From the NCBI RefSeq assembly GCF_900637545.1, contig NZ_LR134376.1, positions 949,001 to 1,013,000 on the forward strand: a stretch of 64,000 bases of DNA, in the 5' to 3' direction. The DNA is from Aeromonas encheleia. GTDB taxonomy: Bacteria > Pseudomonadota > Gammaproteobacteria > Enterobacterales > Aeromonadaceae. Within the stretch, counting starts at the first letter, position 1, and every line of letters begins with the position of its first letter. Below are positions 8,104-15,602 of this stretch, piece after piece. A program made the position numbers and the translations under genes. The notes below the pieces were generated by a model. That model did not search any database. It was not told the DNA's origin and saw nothing but the letters and a program-made list of their open reading frames with translations.

Positions 8104-8688
8104 ATGACCACCCTTCCCCCCGGGGGCCCTGCCGGCCCCCCCTCCCGCCTGCTGATCCACGCCGACGAGCCGGGTCAGGCCAACCGCCTGGCCCTGCTGG
8201 TCAGCCATTACGGCCATCGGCCGCAGATCCTGGACAGCCGCCAGCTGTTGACCCCGGACGGGCAGGGGGATGCCCTGCTCATCAGCAGTCGCCAGTTCGG
8301 CGCCGAGGTGCGGCTCGGCCTCTCTCTCTGGCCCGGGGTGCCGCGCCTGCTGTTTTGCGAGCGACTCGGCGCAGAGCCCCAGATCGCCCTGTTGCAGCAG
8401 GGGGTGCTGCTGGTGCCGCATCCGTGTGGCGAGCGGGAGCCGGTCGAGCAGTGGCTGCGGCTCGCTCGTAGCCAGCTGGCCATGGTGCAGGCGCTGGCGC
8501 AAACCGAAGCCGAGCTGCGCCAGAAGCTGGAGGAGAGGCGGCTGGTCGAGCAGGCCAAGGGGCGGCTGATGCGCCATCAGGGGCTGGACGAGGAGCAGGC
8601 CTACCGGCTGATGCGCAGCACCGCCATGAGCCGCCACCTGAGCCTGGGGGAGCTGGCGCGGCAGTTGTTGCTGGCCCTGCCCGTTTGA
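8104..8688 (+). CDS. ANTAR-domain antiterminator, NasT-like
   Basis: A 194-residue protein. The C-terminal ~60 residues form an ANTAR RNA-binding domain: a coiled lead-in EAELRQKLEERRLVEQAKG, then GRLMRHQGLDEEQAYRLMR and the final helix. The N-terminal ~120 residues look like a degenerate receiver domain without an evident phospho-acceptor Asp in the usual place, as in NasT and unlike NasR, which carries a NIT nitrate-sensing domain. The ATG at 8104 has AAGGAG 5 bases upstream; an in-frame TTG at 8089 is less likely. It lies between two leaders with ANTAR-like hairpins and so probably controls both. No nasS-like partner is adjacent. Confidence 0.85.
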   Translation: MTTLPPGGPAGPPSRLLIHADEPGQANRLALLVSHYGHRPQILDSRQLLTPDGQGDALLISSRQFGAEVRLGLSLWPGVPRLLFCERLGAEPQIALLQQGVLLVPHPCGEREPVEQWLRLARSQLAMVQALAQTEAELRQKLEERRLVEQAKGRLMRHQGLDEEQAYRLMRSTAMSRHLSLGELARQLLLALPV

Positions 8689-8866
8689 TGCCCTCGCGGA
8701 GCAACCGTTTTGGTGCAGTTGCGCCTTATTGAGGCAAATGAGGAGGCAAAGCAGGAAGAAAGGGGCGGGACAGGCCCGTTTTCAGTGGCCTGGCCAAGCT
8801 GGCATGGAAAGTGAATTACCCAGCAGACAAGGAGTGACGGCGCCAACCGGCCCGTCACTCGCAACA

Positions 8867-8880
8867 GGGCAAAGAGGCCT
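8867..8880 (+). promoter_or_regulatory. ANTAR-type hexaloop hairpin (P2) in the nrtA leader
   Basis: GGGC-AAAGAG-GCCT forms a short stem (three Watson-Crick pairs plus a G-U) with a six-base loop having A at 1 and G at 4. The loop begins AAAG exactly as in the nasA leader. The 3' arm is the first part of the terminator stem, so the two are mutually exclusive. The upstream 9-bp hairpin at 8832-8860 may be the first element, but its loop does not fit the hexaloop rule. Confidence 0.6.
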
Positions 8881-8912
8881 CACCGATCCCGGATCGGTGA
8901 GGCTTTTTTTTG
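8871..8912 (+). terminator. Leader terminator (attenuator) before nrtA
   Basis: GCCTCACCGATCC / GGATCGGTGAGGC is a near-perfect stem followed by nine T. It lies 64 bases before the nrtA ATG. It could also end the ANTAR transcript, but the overlapping hexaloop hairpin points to regulated readthrough. Confidence 0.88.
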
Positions 8913-8976
8913 GTCGCGACCCTGCAACGGCGCAGAGGGATGACCGCCCATGACTGGATCTGAGCGAGGAAGGCGA

Positions 8977-10332
8977 ATGAACAAGAGACAAGGATGTGCG
9001 GCCCTGTTGCTGGCGACGCTGTCGCTGCCGGTACTGGCGCTGGGGGCTCCGGAGCAGGAGGAGCTCAAGCTCGGCTTCATCAAGCTGACCGACATGGCGC
9101 CGCTGGCGGTGGCCTATGAGCGCGGCTACTTCGAGGACGAGGGGCTCTACGTGACCCTGGAAGCTCAGGCGAACTGGAAGATACTGCTGGATCGGGTGAT
9201 AGACGGCGAGCTGGACGGCGCCCAGATGCTGGCGGGCCAGCCGCTGGCGGCCCACATCGGCATCGGCACCCAGGCCGAGCTGGTGACGGCCTTTGCCATG
9301 GATCTCAACGGCAACGCCATCACGGTGGCGAACAGCGTCTGGGCCGCCATGGCGCCCCAGCTGCCCAAGGCGAAGGCGGGCCAGGTGCCGCCGCCGGTGA
9401 GCGCCGCGGCCCTCAAGCCCGTGGTGGCCGAGTACCGTCAGGGGGGCAAGCCGTTCAACATGGGGATGGTGTTCCCCGTCTCCCCCCACAACTACGAGCT
9501 CAGGTACTGGCTGGCGGCGGGCGGCCTGCACCCCGGCTTCTACGCGCCCAAGCTGGGCGACAACTCGGGCCAGCGTCAGGCTGACGTGCTGCTGTCGGTG
9601 ACGCCACCACCCCAGATGCCCGCCACCCTGGAGGCGGGCACCATAGCCGGCTACAGCGTGGGGGAGCCCTGGAACCAGCAGGCGGTCGCCAGGGGCATAG
9701 GGGTGCCCGTCATCACCGATTACGAGATCTGGCGCAACAACCCGGAGAAGGTATTCGGCGTCACCCGCCAGTGGGCCGAGCGGCATCCCAACACCCATGT
9801 CCGGCTGGTGAAGGCACTGCTGCGGGCGGCCTGGTGGCTGGATGCCGAGCAGAACGGCAACCGGCGCGAGGCGGCCAAGTTGCTGGCGAAACCGGAATAC
9901 GTGGGGGCCGACGAGCAGGTGATCGCGAACTCCATGGTGGGCACCTTCGAGTACGCCAAGGGGGACAGGCGCAGCCTGCCGGATTTCAACGTCTTCTTCC
10001 GCCATCAGGCCACCTATCCCTACTACTCGGATGCGATCTGGTACCTGACCCAGATGCGGCGCTGGGGCCAGATCCCGCAGGCGAAGCCGGATGCCTGGTT
10101 CGAGCAGGTCGCCAGGGCCGTCTATCGACCCGAGGTCTACCGCCAGGCGGCCGAGGCGCTCATCGCCGAGGGCAAGTTCAAGGCGAGCGATTTTCCCGAT
10201 TTTGCCAGCGAGCAGGGTTATCGCGGCCCCCAGGATGGCTTCATCGACGGCCTCATTTACGACGGGCGTCATCCCAACGCCTACCTGCAACAGTTTGCCA
10301 TCGGCCTCAAGGGCGATGAGCGGGTGCAATGA
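8977..10332 (+). CDS. nrtA: Nitrate ABC transporter substrate-binding protein (NrtA/CmpA family)
   Basis: A 451-residue protein with a signal peptide (MNKRQGCAALLLATLSLPVLALG) followed by KLGFIKLTDMAPLAVAYERG, the start of the NrtA/CmpA/SsuA-like binding domain. FNMGMVFPVSPHNYELRYW near residue 165 and GYSVGEPWNQQAV near 230 are typical of nitrate/nitrite binders. It is expected to bind nitrate in the periplasm and deliver it to NrtB. The ATG at 8977 has GAGGAAGG upstream and its stop overlaps ATGA of the next frame. It carries an export signal, so it is not an obvious cytoplasmic NasS sensor. Confidence 0.9.
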   Translation: MNKRQGCAALLLATLSLPVLALGAPEQEELKLGFIKLTDMAPLAVAYERGYFEDEGLYVTLEAQANWKILLDRVIDGELDGAQMLAGQPLAAHIGIGTQAELVTAFAMDLNGNAITVANSVWAAMAPQLPKAKAGQVPPPVSAAALKPVVAEYRQGGKPFNMGMVFPVSPHNYELRYWLAAGGLHPGFYAPKLGDNSGQRQADVLLSVTPPPQMPATLEAGTIAGYSVGEPWNQQAVARGIGVPVITDYEIWRNNPEKVFGVTRQWAERHPNTHVRLVKALLRAAWWLDAEQNGNRREAAKLLAKPEYVGADEQVIANSMVGTFEYAKGDRRSLPDFNVFFRHQATYPYYSDAIWYLTQMRRWGQIPQAKPDAWFEQVARAVYRPEVYRQAAEALIAEGKFKASDFPDFASEQGYRGPQDGFIDGLIYDGRHPNAYLQQFAIGLKGDERVQ

Positions 10333-10346
10333 ACAAGGAGCGAGCG

Positions 10347-11306
10347 ATGAAACGACACAAGTGGCAATTCATCAATTGGAAAGCCGTCAATTGGAAAACC
10401 CTGGTGCAGCCCCTGCTCGGCGTGCTGCTGTTCCTCGGCCTCTGGCAGTGGGGGGCGAGCCAGGTGCAGACCAGCCTGGGCACCCTGCCGGGGCCGCTGG
10501 CGACCGCCAGCCAGCTCTGGTCGCTGGGGCAGGAGCATCTGGCACAACGGGACGAGGCGGCCGCCTTCCTCGATCGCCAGCAGCTGCGCAACGCCGAGCG
10601 GCTGGCGCAGGATCCGGCGGCCGAGGTGAAGCTGCGCCCCTATACCGGGCGCCCCACCTTCTTCGATCAGATAGCCACCAGCCTGCTCACCGTGCTGTGC
10701 GGCTTCGGGCTGGCCAGCCTGATCGCCATCCCGTGCGGCCTGCTGCTCGGCATGAACCAGGGGCTCTACCGCGCCGCCAACCCGGTGATCCAGTTGCTCA
10801 AGCCGGTGTCGCCGCTGGCCTGGCTGCCGCTCATCACCCTGGTGGTGAGCGCGCTCTACGCCAGCCCAGTGCCATGGCTCGCCAAGTCCTTCGTCACCTC
10901 TGCGCTGACGGTGACCCTCTGCTCCCTCTGGCCGACCCTGATCAACACCGCGGTCGGGGTGGCGGGGCTGGACCGGGATCTGCACAACGTCAGCCGGGTG
11001 TTGCGGCTCTCCTTCTGGACCCATGTGCGCCGCATCGTGTTGCCCGGCGCCCTGCCCATGATCTTCACCGGGCTGCGGCTCTCCCTCGGGGTGGCCTGGA
11101 TGGTGCTGATCGCGGCCGAGATGCTGGCCCAGAACCCGGGGCTCGGCAAGTTCGTGTGGGACGAGTTCCAGAGCGGCGGCTCGGCCTCCCTGGCCCGCAT
11201 CATGGTGGCCGTGGTCACCATAGGCCTCATCGGCTGCGCGCTGGACAGGGGCATGCTGGCCCTGCAGCAGTGGCTCTCCTGGGATAAACGCCAGGCATTG
11301 CGTTAG
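10347..11306 (+). CDS. nrtB: Nitrate ABC transporter permease
   Basis: A 319-residue inner-membrane protein of the NrtB/SsuC family with about six membrane segments, beginning LLGVLLFLGLWQWGA. The EAA-like cytoplasmic loop is VSRVLRLSFWTHVRRIVLPGALP near residues 222-245. The start at 10347 is preferred because AAGGAG lies 6 bases before it; an in-frame ATG at 10329 overlaps the nrtA stop. Near the N-terminus a 15-base unit is tandemly duplicated (NWKAVNWKT). The 3' end (QQWLSWDKRQALR) is echoed three times downstream. Confidence 0.92.
   Translation: MKRHKWQFINWKAVNWKTLVQPLLGVLLFLGLWQWGASQVQTSLGTLPGPLATASQLWSLGQEHLAQRDEAAAFLDRQQLRNAERLAQDPAAEVKLRPYTGRPTFFDQIATSLLTVLCGFGLASLIAIPCGLLLGMNQGLYRAANPVIQLLKPVSPLAWLPLITLVVSALYASPVPWLAKSFVTSALTVTLCSLWPTLINTAVGVAGLDRDLHNVSRVLRLSFWTHVRRIVLPGALPMIFTGLRLSLGVAWMVLIAAEMLAQNPGLGKFVWDEFQSGGSASLARIMVAVVTIGLIGCALDRGMLALQQWLSWDKRQALR
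10367..10396 (+). repeat. 15-base tandem duplication in the nrtB N-terminus
   Basis: ATCAATTGGAAAGCC is followed directly by GTCAATTGGAAAACC, two 15-base units differing at two positions and giving NWKAVNWKT in the cytoplasmic N-terminal tail of NrtB. It is in frame and close to the start codon, like the larger echoes in this window. Confidence 0.75.
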
Positions 11307-11312
11307 GAACTT

Positions 11313-11492
11313 GTGCAGCAGTGGCCCCGCTGCAGGATAAGCGCCAGGCATTGTGTTAGGGCCGCGTCGGCAACAGAGGGAGAGTCGGGCCTTGCGGCAG
11401 TGGTTCTGCTTCAGGACAAGCGGCAGGCGTTGCGTTAGGGACTTGTGCAGCAGTGGTCCCGCTGCAGGACCAGCGCCAGGTGCCGCGTTAAC
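11313..11492 (+). repeat. Three degenerate copies of the nrtB 3' end
   Basis: The last ~46 bases of nrtB (from CTGCAGCAGTGG to GCGTTAGG) recur at 11313-11361, 11392-11440 and 11445-11492. Each copy keeps the pattern CAG-TGG, about 20 bases, then GACAAGCGxCAGGC...TTAG, so the terminal peptide DKRQALR-stop is preserved in one frame (QDKRQALC, QDKRQALR, QDQRQVPR). Other bases, including single-base indels, have drifted. From GTG 11445 the frame is open into the ATPase gene at 11526. Confidence 0.85.
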
Positions 11493-11525
11493 AACAGAAT
11501 CCATATTCAGGCAGGAGAACCGCCA

Positions 11526-12347
11526 ATGAAGAGTTATCTGCAGATCAGCGATGTCGGCGTTTCGTTCGAGACGGAACAGGGCCGCTTCGAGGCCCTCAGC
11601 CGGGTCAACCTGCGCATCGAACAGGGGGAGTTCGTCTCCCTCATCGGCCACTCCGGCTGTGGCAAGAGCACAGTGCTCAACCTGGTGGCCGGGCTGCTGG
11701 ATCCTACCACCGGAGGCATCATCCTGGACGGGCGCGAGGTGGTGGGGCCCGGGCCGGAGCGGGCCATGGTGTTTCAGAACCATGCGCTGCTGCCCTGGCT
11801 CAGCGTCCAGCAGAACGTGGCGCTGGCCGCCCGGCAGGTGGAGCCGGACCGGCGGGCGGTGGCGGAGCGGGTCGACTACTACCTGTCGCTGGTGCAGATG
11901 GATCACGCCAGCCAGAAGATGCCCCACGAGCTGTCGGGGGGCATGAAGCAGCGCGTCGGCATCGCCCGCGCGTTGTCGCTCTCCCCCAAGGTGCTGCTGA
12001 TGGACGAGCCGTTCGGTGCCCTCGACGCCCTGACCCGGGCCCATCTGCAGGATGCGCTGATGGCCATCCAGGCCGAGCTCGGCAACACCGTCATCATGAT
12101 CACCCACGACGTGGACGAGGCGGTGCTGCTCTCCGATCGCATCTGCATGATGACCAATGGCCCCGCCGCCACCGTTGGGGAGATCCTGACCGTGGACCTG
12201 CCAAGGCCCAGAGACAGGGTTGCCCTGGCGGACGACCCCCAGTATCACAGGCTGCGCCAGCAGGTGCTGCGCTTCCTCTACGAGAAGCAGCGCAAGGTGA
12301 CCCCGCTCAAGGCGGCCGAGCAGGTGCGCAGCAAGCTGCGGGCCTGA
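11526..12347 (+). CDS. nrtD: Nitrate ABC transporter ATP-binding protein
   Basis: A 273-residue cytoplasmic ATPase. Walker A GHSGCGKST near residue 42, Q-loop VFQNHALLPWLS near 81, signature [15 protein letters not shown] near 138, Walker B VLLMDEPFGALDALT near 158, and the H-loop MITHDVDEA near 193. The length matches single-domain NrtD rather than NrtC, which carries an extra binding domain. The ATG at 11526 has CAGGAGAA upstream; the frame is open back to a GTG at 11445 inside the third nrtB echo, but that start lacks a good ribosome site. Confidence 0.93.
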   Translation: MKSYLQISDVGVSFETEQGRFEALSRVNLRIEQGEFVSLIGHSGCGKSTVLNLVAGLLDPTTGGIILDGREVVGPGPERAMVFQNHALLPWLSVQQNVALAARQVEPDRRAVAERVDYYLSLVQMDHASQKMPHELSGGMKQRVGIARALSLSPKVLLMDEPFGALDALTRAHLQDALMAIQAELGNTVIMITHDVDEAVLLSDRICMMTNGPAATVGEILTVDLPRPRDRVALADDPQYHRLRQQVLRFLYEKQRKVTPLKAAEQVRSKLRA

Positions 12348-12373
12348 ACCCCCAGAATTCAAGGAAGAGACAA

Positions 12374-15040
12374 ATGGCTAATAAACAAAGATTGCTGGTG
12401 GGCAAGGGCAAGGGCATGGATTTGATCGATCACCGGGTCGTCGGATCCCCCGAGAGGGTTGAGAAGCAACGTCTGCTGGTGATCGGCAACGGTATGGATG
12501 ATGAGCTGGACCACCACTTCGTCGAATCGCCCGAGAGGGGCGAGAAACAACGTCTGCTAGTGGTCGGCAACGGCATGGTCGGCCACCACTTCGTCGAGCA
12601 GCTGGCGGCGGCTGGCGGCCTGGCGCGGTACGAGGTGACGGTGTTCGGGGCCGAGCCGGACTCCGCCTATGACAGGGTGCACCTGTCGGAGGTGTTTGGC
12701 GGCAAGGCGCCACAGGCGCTGCAACTGGCGGATCCCGCCTGGTATGAGGCGCAGGGCATAGCGCTGCGACTGGGGGCCGAGGTCGAGGCGCTGGACCGGG
12801 AGGCCCGCACCCTGACCCTGGCCGATGGCGAGCGCTTCCCCTACGACCGACTGGTGTTGGCGACCGGCTCGGTGCCCTTCGTGCCGCCCATCCCCGGCCA
12901 TCGGCGGGAGGGCTGCTTCGTCTACCGCACCCTGGGGGATCTCGCAGCCATCCGCGATGCCTGCGCCCAGGCGCGCAGCGGCGTGGTGATCGGCGGCGGC
13001 CTGCTCGGACTGGAGGCGGCCAACGCCTTGCGCCTGCTCGGCCTCAAGACCCAGGTGGTGGAGTTTGCCCCGCGGCTGATGCCGGTGCAGCTCGATGACA
13101 ACGGCGGCGCCGTGCTGCGGGACAAGATCCGGGCGCTCGGGGTCGAGGTGCTGGTGGAGCGGGCCACCGAGTGCATCGAGGATGGAGAGCGGGCCCGTCA
13201 CCGGCTGTGCTTCAAGGATGGCAGTCACCTGGAGACGGACGTGATCCTGTTCTCGGCGGGGATCCGCCCGGCCGACGGTCTGGCGCGCCAGGCCGGGCTG
13301 ACCGTTGGCGAGCGCGGCGGCATCTGCATCGACGAGGGTTGCCACAGCTCGGATCCCGCCATCCTGGCCATCGGCGAGTGTGCGCTCTGGCAGAACCGCA
13401 TCTTCGGGCTGGTGGCCCCCGGCTACCAGATGGCGCGCGCCGCCGTGGCCAGCCTGTGCGGCGGCGAGGCGCGCTTTAAAGGGGCGGACATGTCCACCAA
13501 GCTCAAGCTGATGGGGGTGGACGTGGGCTCCATCGGCGACGCTCACGCCAGCACGGCCGGGGCTCAGGAGCTGCTGTTGCTGGACAGGGTCAACGGCATC
13601 TACAAGAAGCTGGTGACCGACGGCGAGGGGAGCCGGCTGCTCGGCGCCATCCTGGTGGGGGATGGCGCCGACTACGAGCGACTGCTGCAGTACTACCAGA
13701 ACGGCGTGGTGCTGCCCCAGCCGCCGCTCTCCCTGCTGGTGGGGGAGGCGGGCGGGGCGGCCGCGCCTCTGGTGTTGCCGGACAGCGCCATCCTCTGCTC
13801 CTGCCACAACGTCAGCAAGGGGGCCGTGGTGGCCGCGGTCAAGGCGGGCAATCACGAGCTGGGGGCGGTCAAGGGCTGCACCAAGGCGGGCACCGGCTGC
13901 GGTGGTTGCGGCAACCTGCTCAAGCAGGTGCTGGAGCAGACCCTGGCGGAGATCGGGGTCGAGGCGGACAAGGGGCTGTGCGAGCACTTCGCCCACAGTC
14001 GCCAGGAGCTCTATCACCTGGCCAGGGTCGGCGAGCTGAAGAGCTTCGAGGCGCTGCGTGACAAGCACGGTCATGGCCTGGGTTGCGACATCTGCCGGCC
14101 GACGGTCGGCTCCATACTGGCGTCCCTGTGGAACGAGCACGTGCTGGAGAAGCCGCTGCGTGGCCTGCAGGACAGCAACGATACCTTCCTCGCCAACCTG
14201 CAAAAGGACGGCACCTACTCGGTGGTGCCGCGCATCCCCGGGGGCGAGATCACCCCGCAGGGGCTCATCACCATAGGTGAGGTGGCGCGCAAGTACGGGC
14301 TCTACACCAAGATCACCGGCGGCCAGCGCATCGACCTGTTCGGTGCCCGGGTCGATCAGCTGCCCGCCATCTGGGGCGAGCTGGTGGCGGCGGGGTTCGA
14401 GACAGGCCAGGCCTATGGCAAGTCGGTGCGCACGGTGAAGTCCTGCGTCGGCTCGACCTGGTGCCGCTACGGGGTGCAGGACTCCATGAGCCTGACCCAG
14501 ACCCTGGAGAACCGCTACAAGGGGCTGCGGGCGCCCCACAAGCTGAAGTTTGCGGTCTCCGGTTGTACCCGGGAGTGCGCCGAGGCCCAGAGCAAGGACA
14601 TAGGCGTCATCGCCACCGAGCGCGGCTGGAACCTCTATGTGTGCGGCAACGGCGGCATGCGGCCGCGCCACGCCGACCTCTTCGCCATCGACCTCGATGA
14701 GCAGACCCTGATCCGCTACATAGACAGGCTGCTGATGTTCTACGTGCGCACCGGTGATCGGCTGCAGCGTACCTCGGTCTGGATGGAGAGCATGGAGGGG
14801 GGGCTCGACTACCTCAAGTCGGTGATCATAGAGGACAGGCTCGGCATCGGGGCCGAGCTGGAAGCCATGATGGACGGCATAGTGGGCAGCTGGCAGTGCG
14901 AGTGGAAGAGCACCCTGGCGGATCCGGACAAGCTGAAGCTGTTCGAGGCCTTCGTCAACCAGCCGGAGGGGAGCACGCCCCCCCGCCGGGAGGAGCGGGG
15001 CCAATGGGTGCCGGATATCAGCATCAAGGAGGTGATATGA
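12374..15040 (+). CDS. nirB: Assimilatory nitrite reductase large subunit with triplicated N-terminus
   Basis: An 888-residue cytoplasmic siroheme enzyme reducing nitrite to ammonia with NAD(P)H. The FAD/NAD(P) domain begins at about residue 58 (KQRLLVVGNGMVGHHF, GxGxxG-type), the BFD-like [2Fe-2S] domain has CSCHNVSKG and GTGCGGC near 476-515, and the siroheme/[4Fe-4S] motifs are CVGSTWCRYG near 696 and SGCTRECAEAQ near 733. E. coli NirB has 847 residues; the excess is a 57-residue N-terminal extension made of two earlier copies of the first ~27 residues (KQRLLV at 4, 31 and 58). The ATG at 12374 has AAGGAAGAG upstream, and no start codon suits the third copy. Confidence 0.95.
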   Translation: MANKQRLLVGKGKGMDLIDHRVVGSPERVEKQRLLVIGNGMDDELDHHFVESPERGEKQRLLVVGNGMVGHHFVEQLAAAGGLARYEVTVFGAEPDSAYDRVHLSEVFGGKAPQALQLADPAWYEAQGIALRLGAEVEALDREARTLTLADGERFPYDRLVLATGSVPFVPPIPGHRREGCFVYRTLGDLAAIRDACAQARSGVVIGGGLLGLEAANALRLLGLKTQVVEFAPRLMPVQLDDNGGAVLRDKIRALGVEVLVERATECIEDGERARHRLCFKDGSHLETDVILFSAGIRPADGLARQAGLTVGERGGICIDEGCHSSDPAILAIGECALWQNRIFGLVAPGYQMARAAVASLCGGEARFKGADMSTKLKLMGVDVGSIGDAHASTAGAQELLLLDRVNGIYKKLVTDGEGSRLLGAILVGDGADYERLLQYYQNGVVLPQPPLSLLVGEAGGAAAPLVLPDSAILCSCHNVSKGAVVAAVKAGNHELGAVKGCTKAGTGCGGCGNLLKQVLEQTLAEIGVEADKGLCEHFAHSRQELYHLARVGELKSFEALRDKHGHGLGCDICRPTVGSILASLWNEHVLEKPLRGLQDSNDTFLANLQKDGTYSVVPRIPGGEITPQGLITIGEVARKYGLYTKITGGQRIDLFGARVDQLPAIWGELVAAGFETGQAYGKSVRTVKSCVGSTWCRYGVQDSMSLTQTLENRYKGLRAPHKLKFAVSGCTRECAEAQSKDIGVIATERGWNLYVCGNGGMRPRHADLFAIDLDEQTLIRYIDRLLMFYVRTGDRLQRTSVWMESMEGGLDYLKSVIIEDRLGIGAELEAMMDGIVGSWQCEWKSTLADPDKLKLFEAFVNQPEGSTPPRREERGQWVPDISIKEVI
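12383..12606 (+). repeat. In-frame 81-base tandem repeats at the nirB 5' end
   Basis: KQRLL begins at residues 4, 31 and 58, exactly 27 codons apart. Units 1 and 2 are each 81 bases and end SPER(V/G)E; unit 3 is the native FAD-binding start. Codon differences between units are mostly synonymous (AAA/AAG, AGA/CGT, TTG/CTG, GGT/GGC). Unit 1 has lost the GxGxxG pattern (VGKGKGMDL), and unit 2 keeps VIGNGM. Confidence 0.88.
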
Positions 15041-15459
15041 GCGAGGGGATGGAAGGCTTGTTAGATCCCGAACTGGGTGGGCAACTGCGAGGTGTGGTCA
15101 TGAATGAGCTCGGGGAAGACCGGTTGCACAGTGAACATGGGCAGTGGCTGCGGGTGTGCGCGCTCTCGGCCCTGCCGGAGCAGGGGGGCCGCAGTGCCTG
15201 GCTGGGGGGGCGGGCGCTGGCGCTGTTTCGGCTCGGTGAGCGGGTCTATGCGCTGGATGACGTGGATCCGCGGGCCGGGGTGGCGGTTCTGGGGCGCGGC
15301 CTGGTGGGTGATTGCGGCGGCGAGCCCGTGGTGGCCTCGCCGCTCTACAAGCAGCGTTATGCCCTGGCCGATGGCCGCTGCCTCGACGATCCGGCGCTGC
15401 GGGTGGCCTGCTGGCCGGTGATGCACAGCGAGGGGGCGGTCTGGGTGCTGCTGGGCTGA
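15037..15459 (+). CDS. nirD: Nitrite reductase small subunit
   Basis: A 140-residue Rieske-like small subunit partner of NirB; E. coli NirD has 108. WLRVCALSALPE opens the fold and SPLYKQRYALADGRCLDD near residue 106 is the conserved NirD segment. The ATG at 15037 overlaps the nirB stop (ATGA) and has AAGGAGGTGAT upstream. An internal ATG at 15100 would give a 119-residue, more family-like protein. Residues 1-20 align with residues 22-40 (both M.E..E..L..E..GQ.LR), so the first 63 bases look like an in-frame copy of the original start. A terminator follows at 15485. Confidence 0.88.
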   Translation: MSEGMEGLLDPELGGQLRGVVMNELGEDRLHSEHGQWLRVCALSALPEQGGRSAWLGGRALALFRLGERVYALDDVDPRAGVAVLGRGLVGDCGGEPVVASPLYKQRYALADGRCLDDPALRVACWPVMHSEGAVWVLLG

Positions 15460-15484
15460 TCGGCGCCGGATCCTGCCATGGAGG

Positions 15485-15512
15485 ATCACCGGGCCAGGCC
15501 CGGTGATTTTTT
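15485..15512 (+). terminator. Terminator of the nrt-nir operon
   Basis: ATCACCGGGCC / GGCCCGGTGAT is an 11-bp perfect stem followed by TTTTTT, located 25 bases after the nirD stop. Confidence 0.9.
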
Positions 15513-15551
15513 GTGGCTGACCCGACATTTCTTGCACGAGAGGATGGCGGG

Positions 15552-15600
15552 AAAACGTTTTTCGGAAATAATGGACAAACGTTTGTAACTGGATGTTTGT
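15552..15600 (+). promoter_or_regulatory. Palindromic operator candidates upstream of psuK
   Basis: AAAACGTTTT (15552-15561) and ACAAACGTTTGT (15575-15586) are perfect palindromes centred 24 bases apart, and a half site TGTTTGTC follows at 15594, ending next to the psuK start. The downstream protein has its own helix-turn-helix, so autoregulation is a reasonable guess. The sites could equally be bound by a LacI- or GntR-type regulator encoded elsewhere. Confidence 0.5.
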
Positions 15601-15602
15601 CT

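Larger units (their letters stand above)
8689..8976 (+). promoter_or_regulatory. Leader region of the nrtABD-nirBD operon
   Basis: This 288-base gap holds a 9-bp stem hairpin (GAGTGACGG / CCGTCACTC, 8832-8860), a hexaloop hairpin (8867-8880) and a strong terminator (8871-8912), then the nrtA ribosome site GAGGAAGG. I found no sigma-54 element with correct spacing here, so transcription may start at an unrecognised promoter or continue from the ANTAR gene. Confidence 0.7.

Noticed and set aside
8698-8870. Sigma-54 promoter in the nrtA leader
   Set aside because: Every GG/GC pair checked there has wrong spacing or lacks TTGC at -12; for example GAGGCAAATGAGGAGGC is one base too long.
10281-12362. 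Minus-strand open frame of about 693 codons across nrtB and the ATPase gene
   Set aside because: It spans two real genes and the echo region and has no family features; same antisense-shadow pattern.
12557-15004. Long minus-strand open frame of about 815 codons opposite nirB
   Set aside because: It is a shadow of the GC-rich nirB codons (low stop frequency in the antisense frame), shows no recognisable domain, and lies fully within a well-supported gene.
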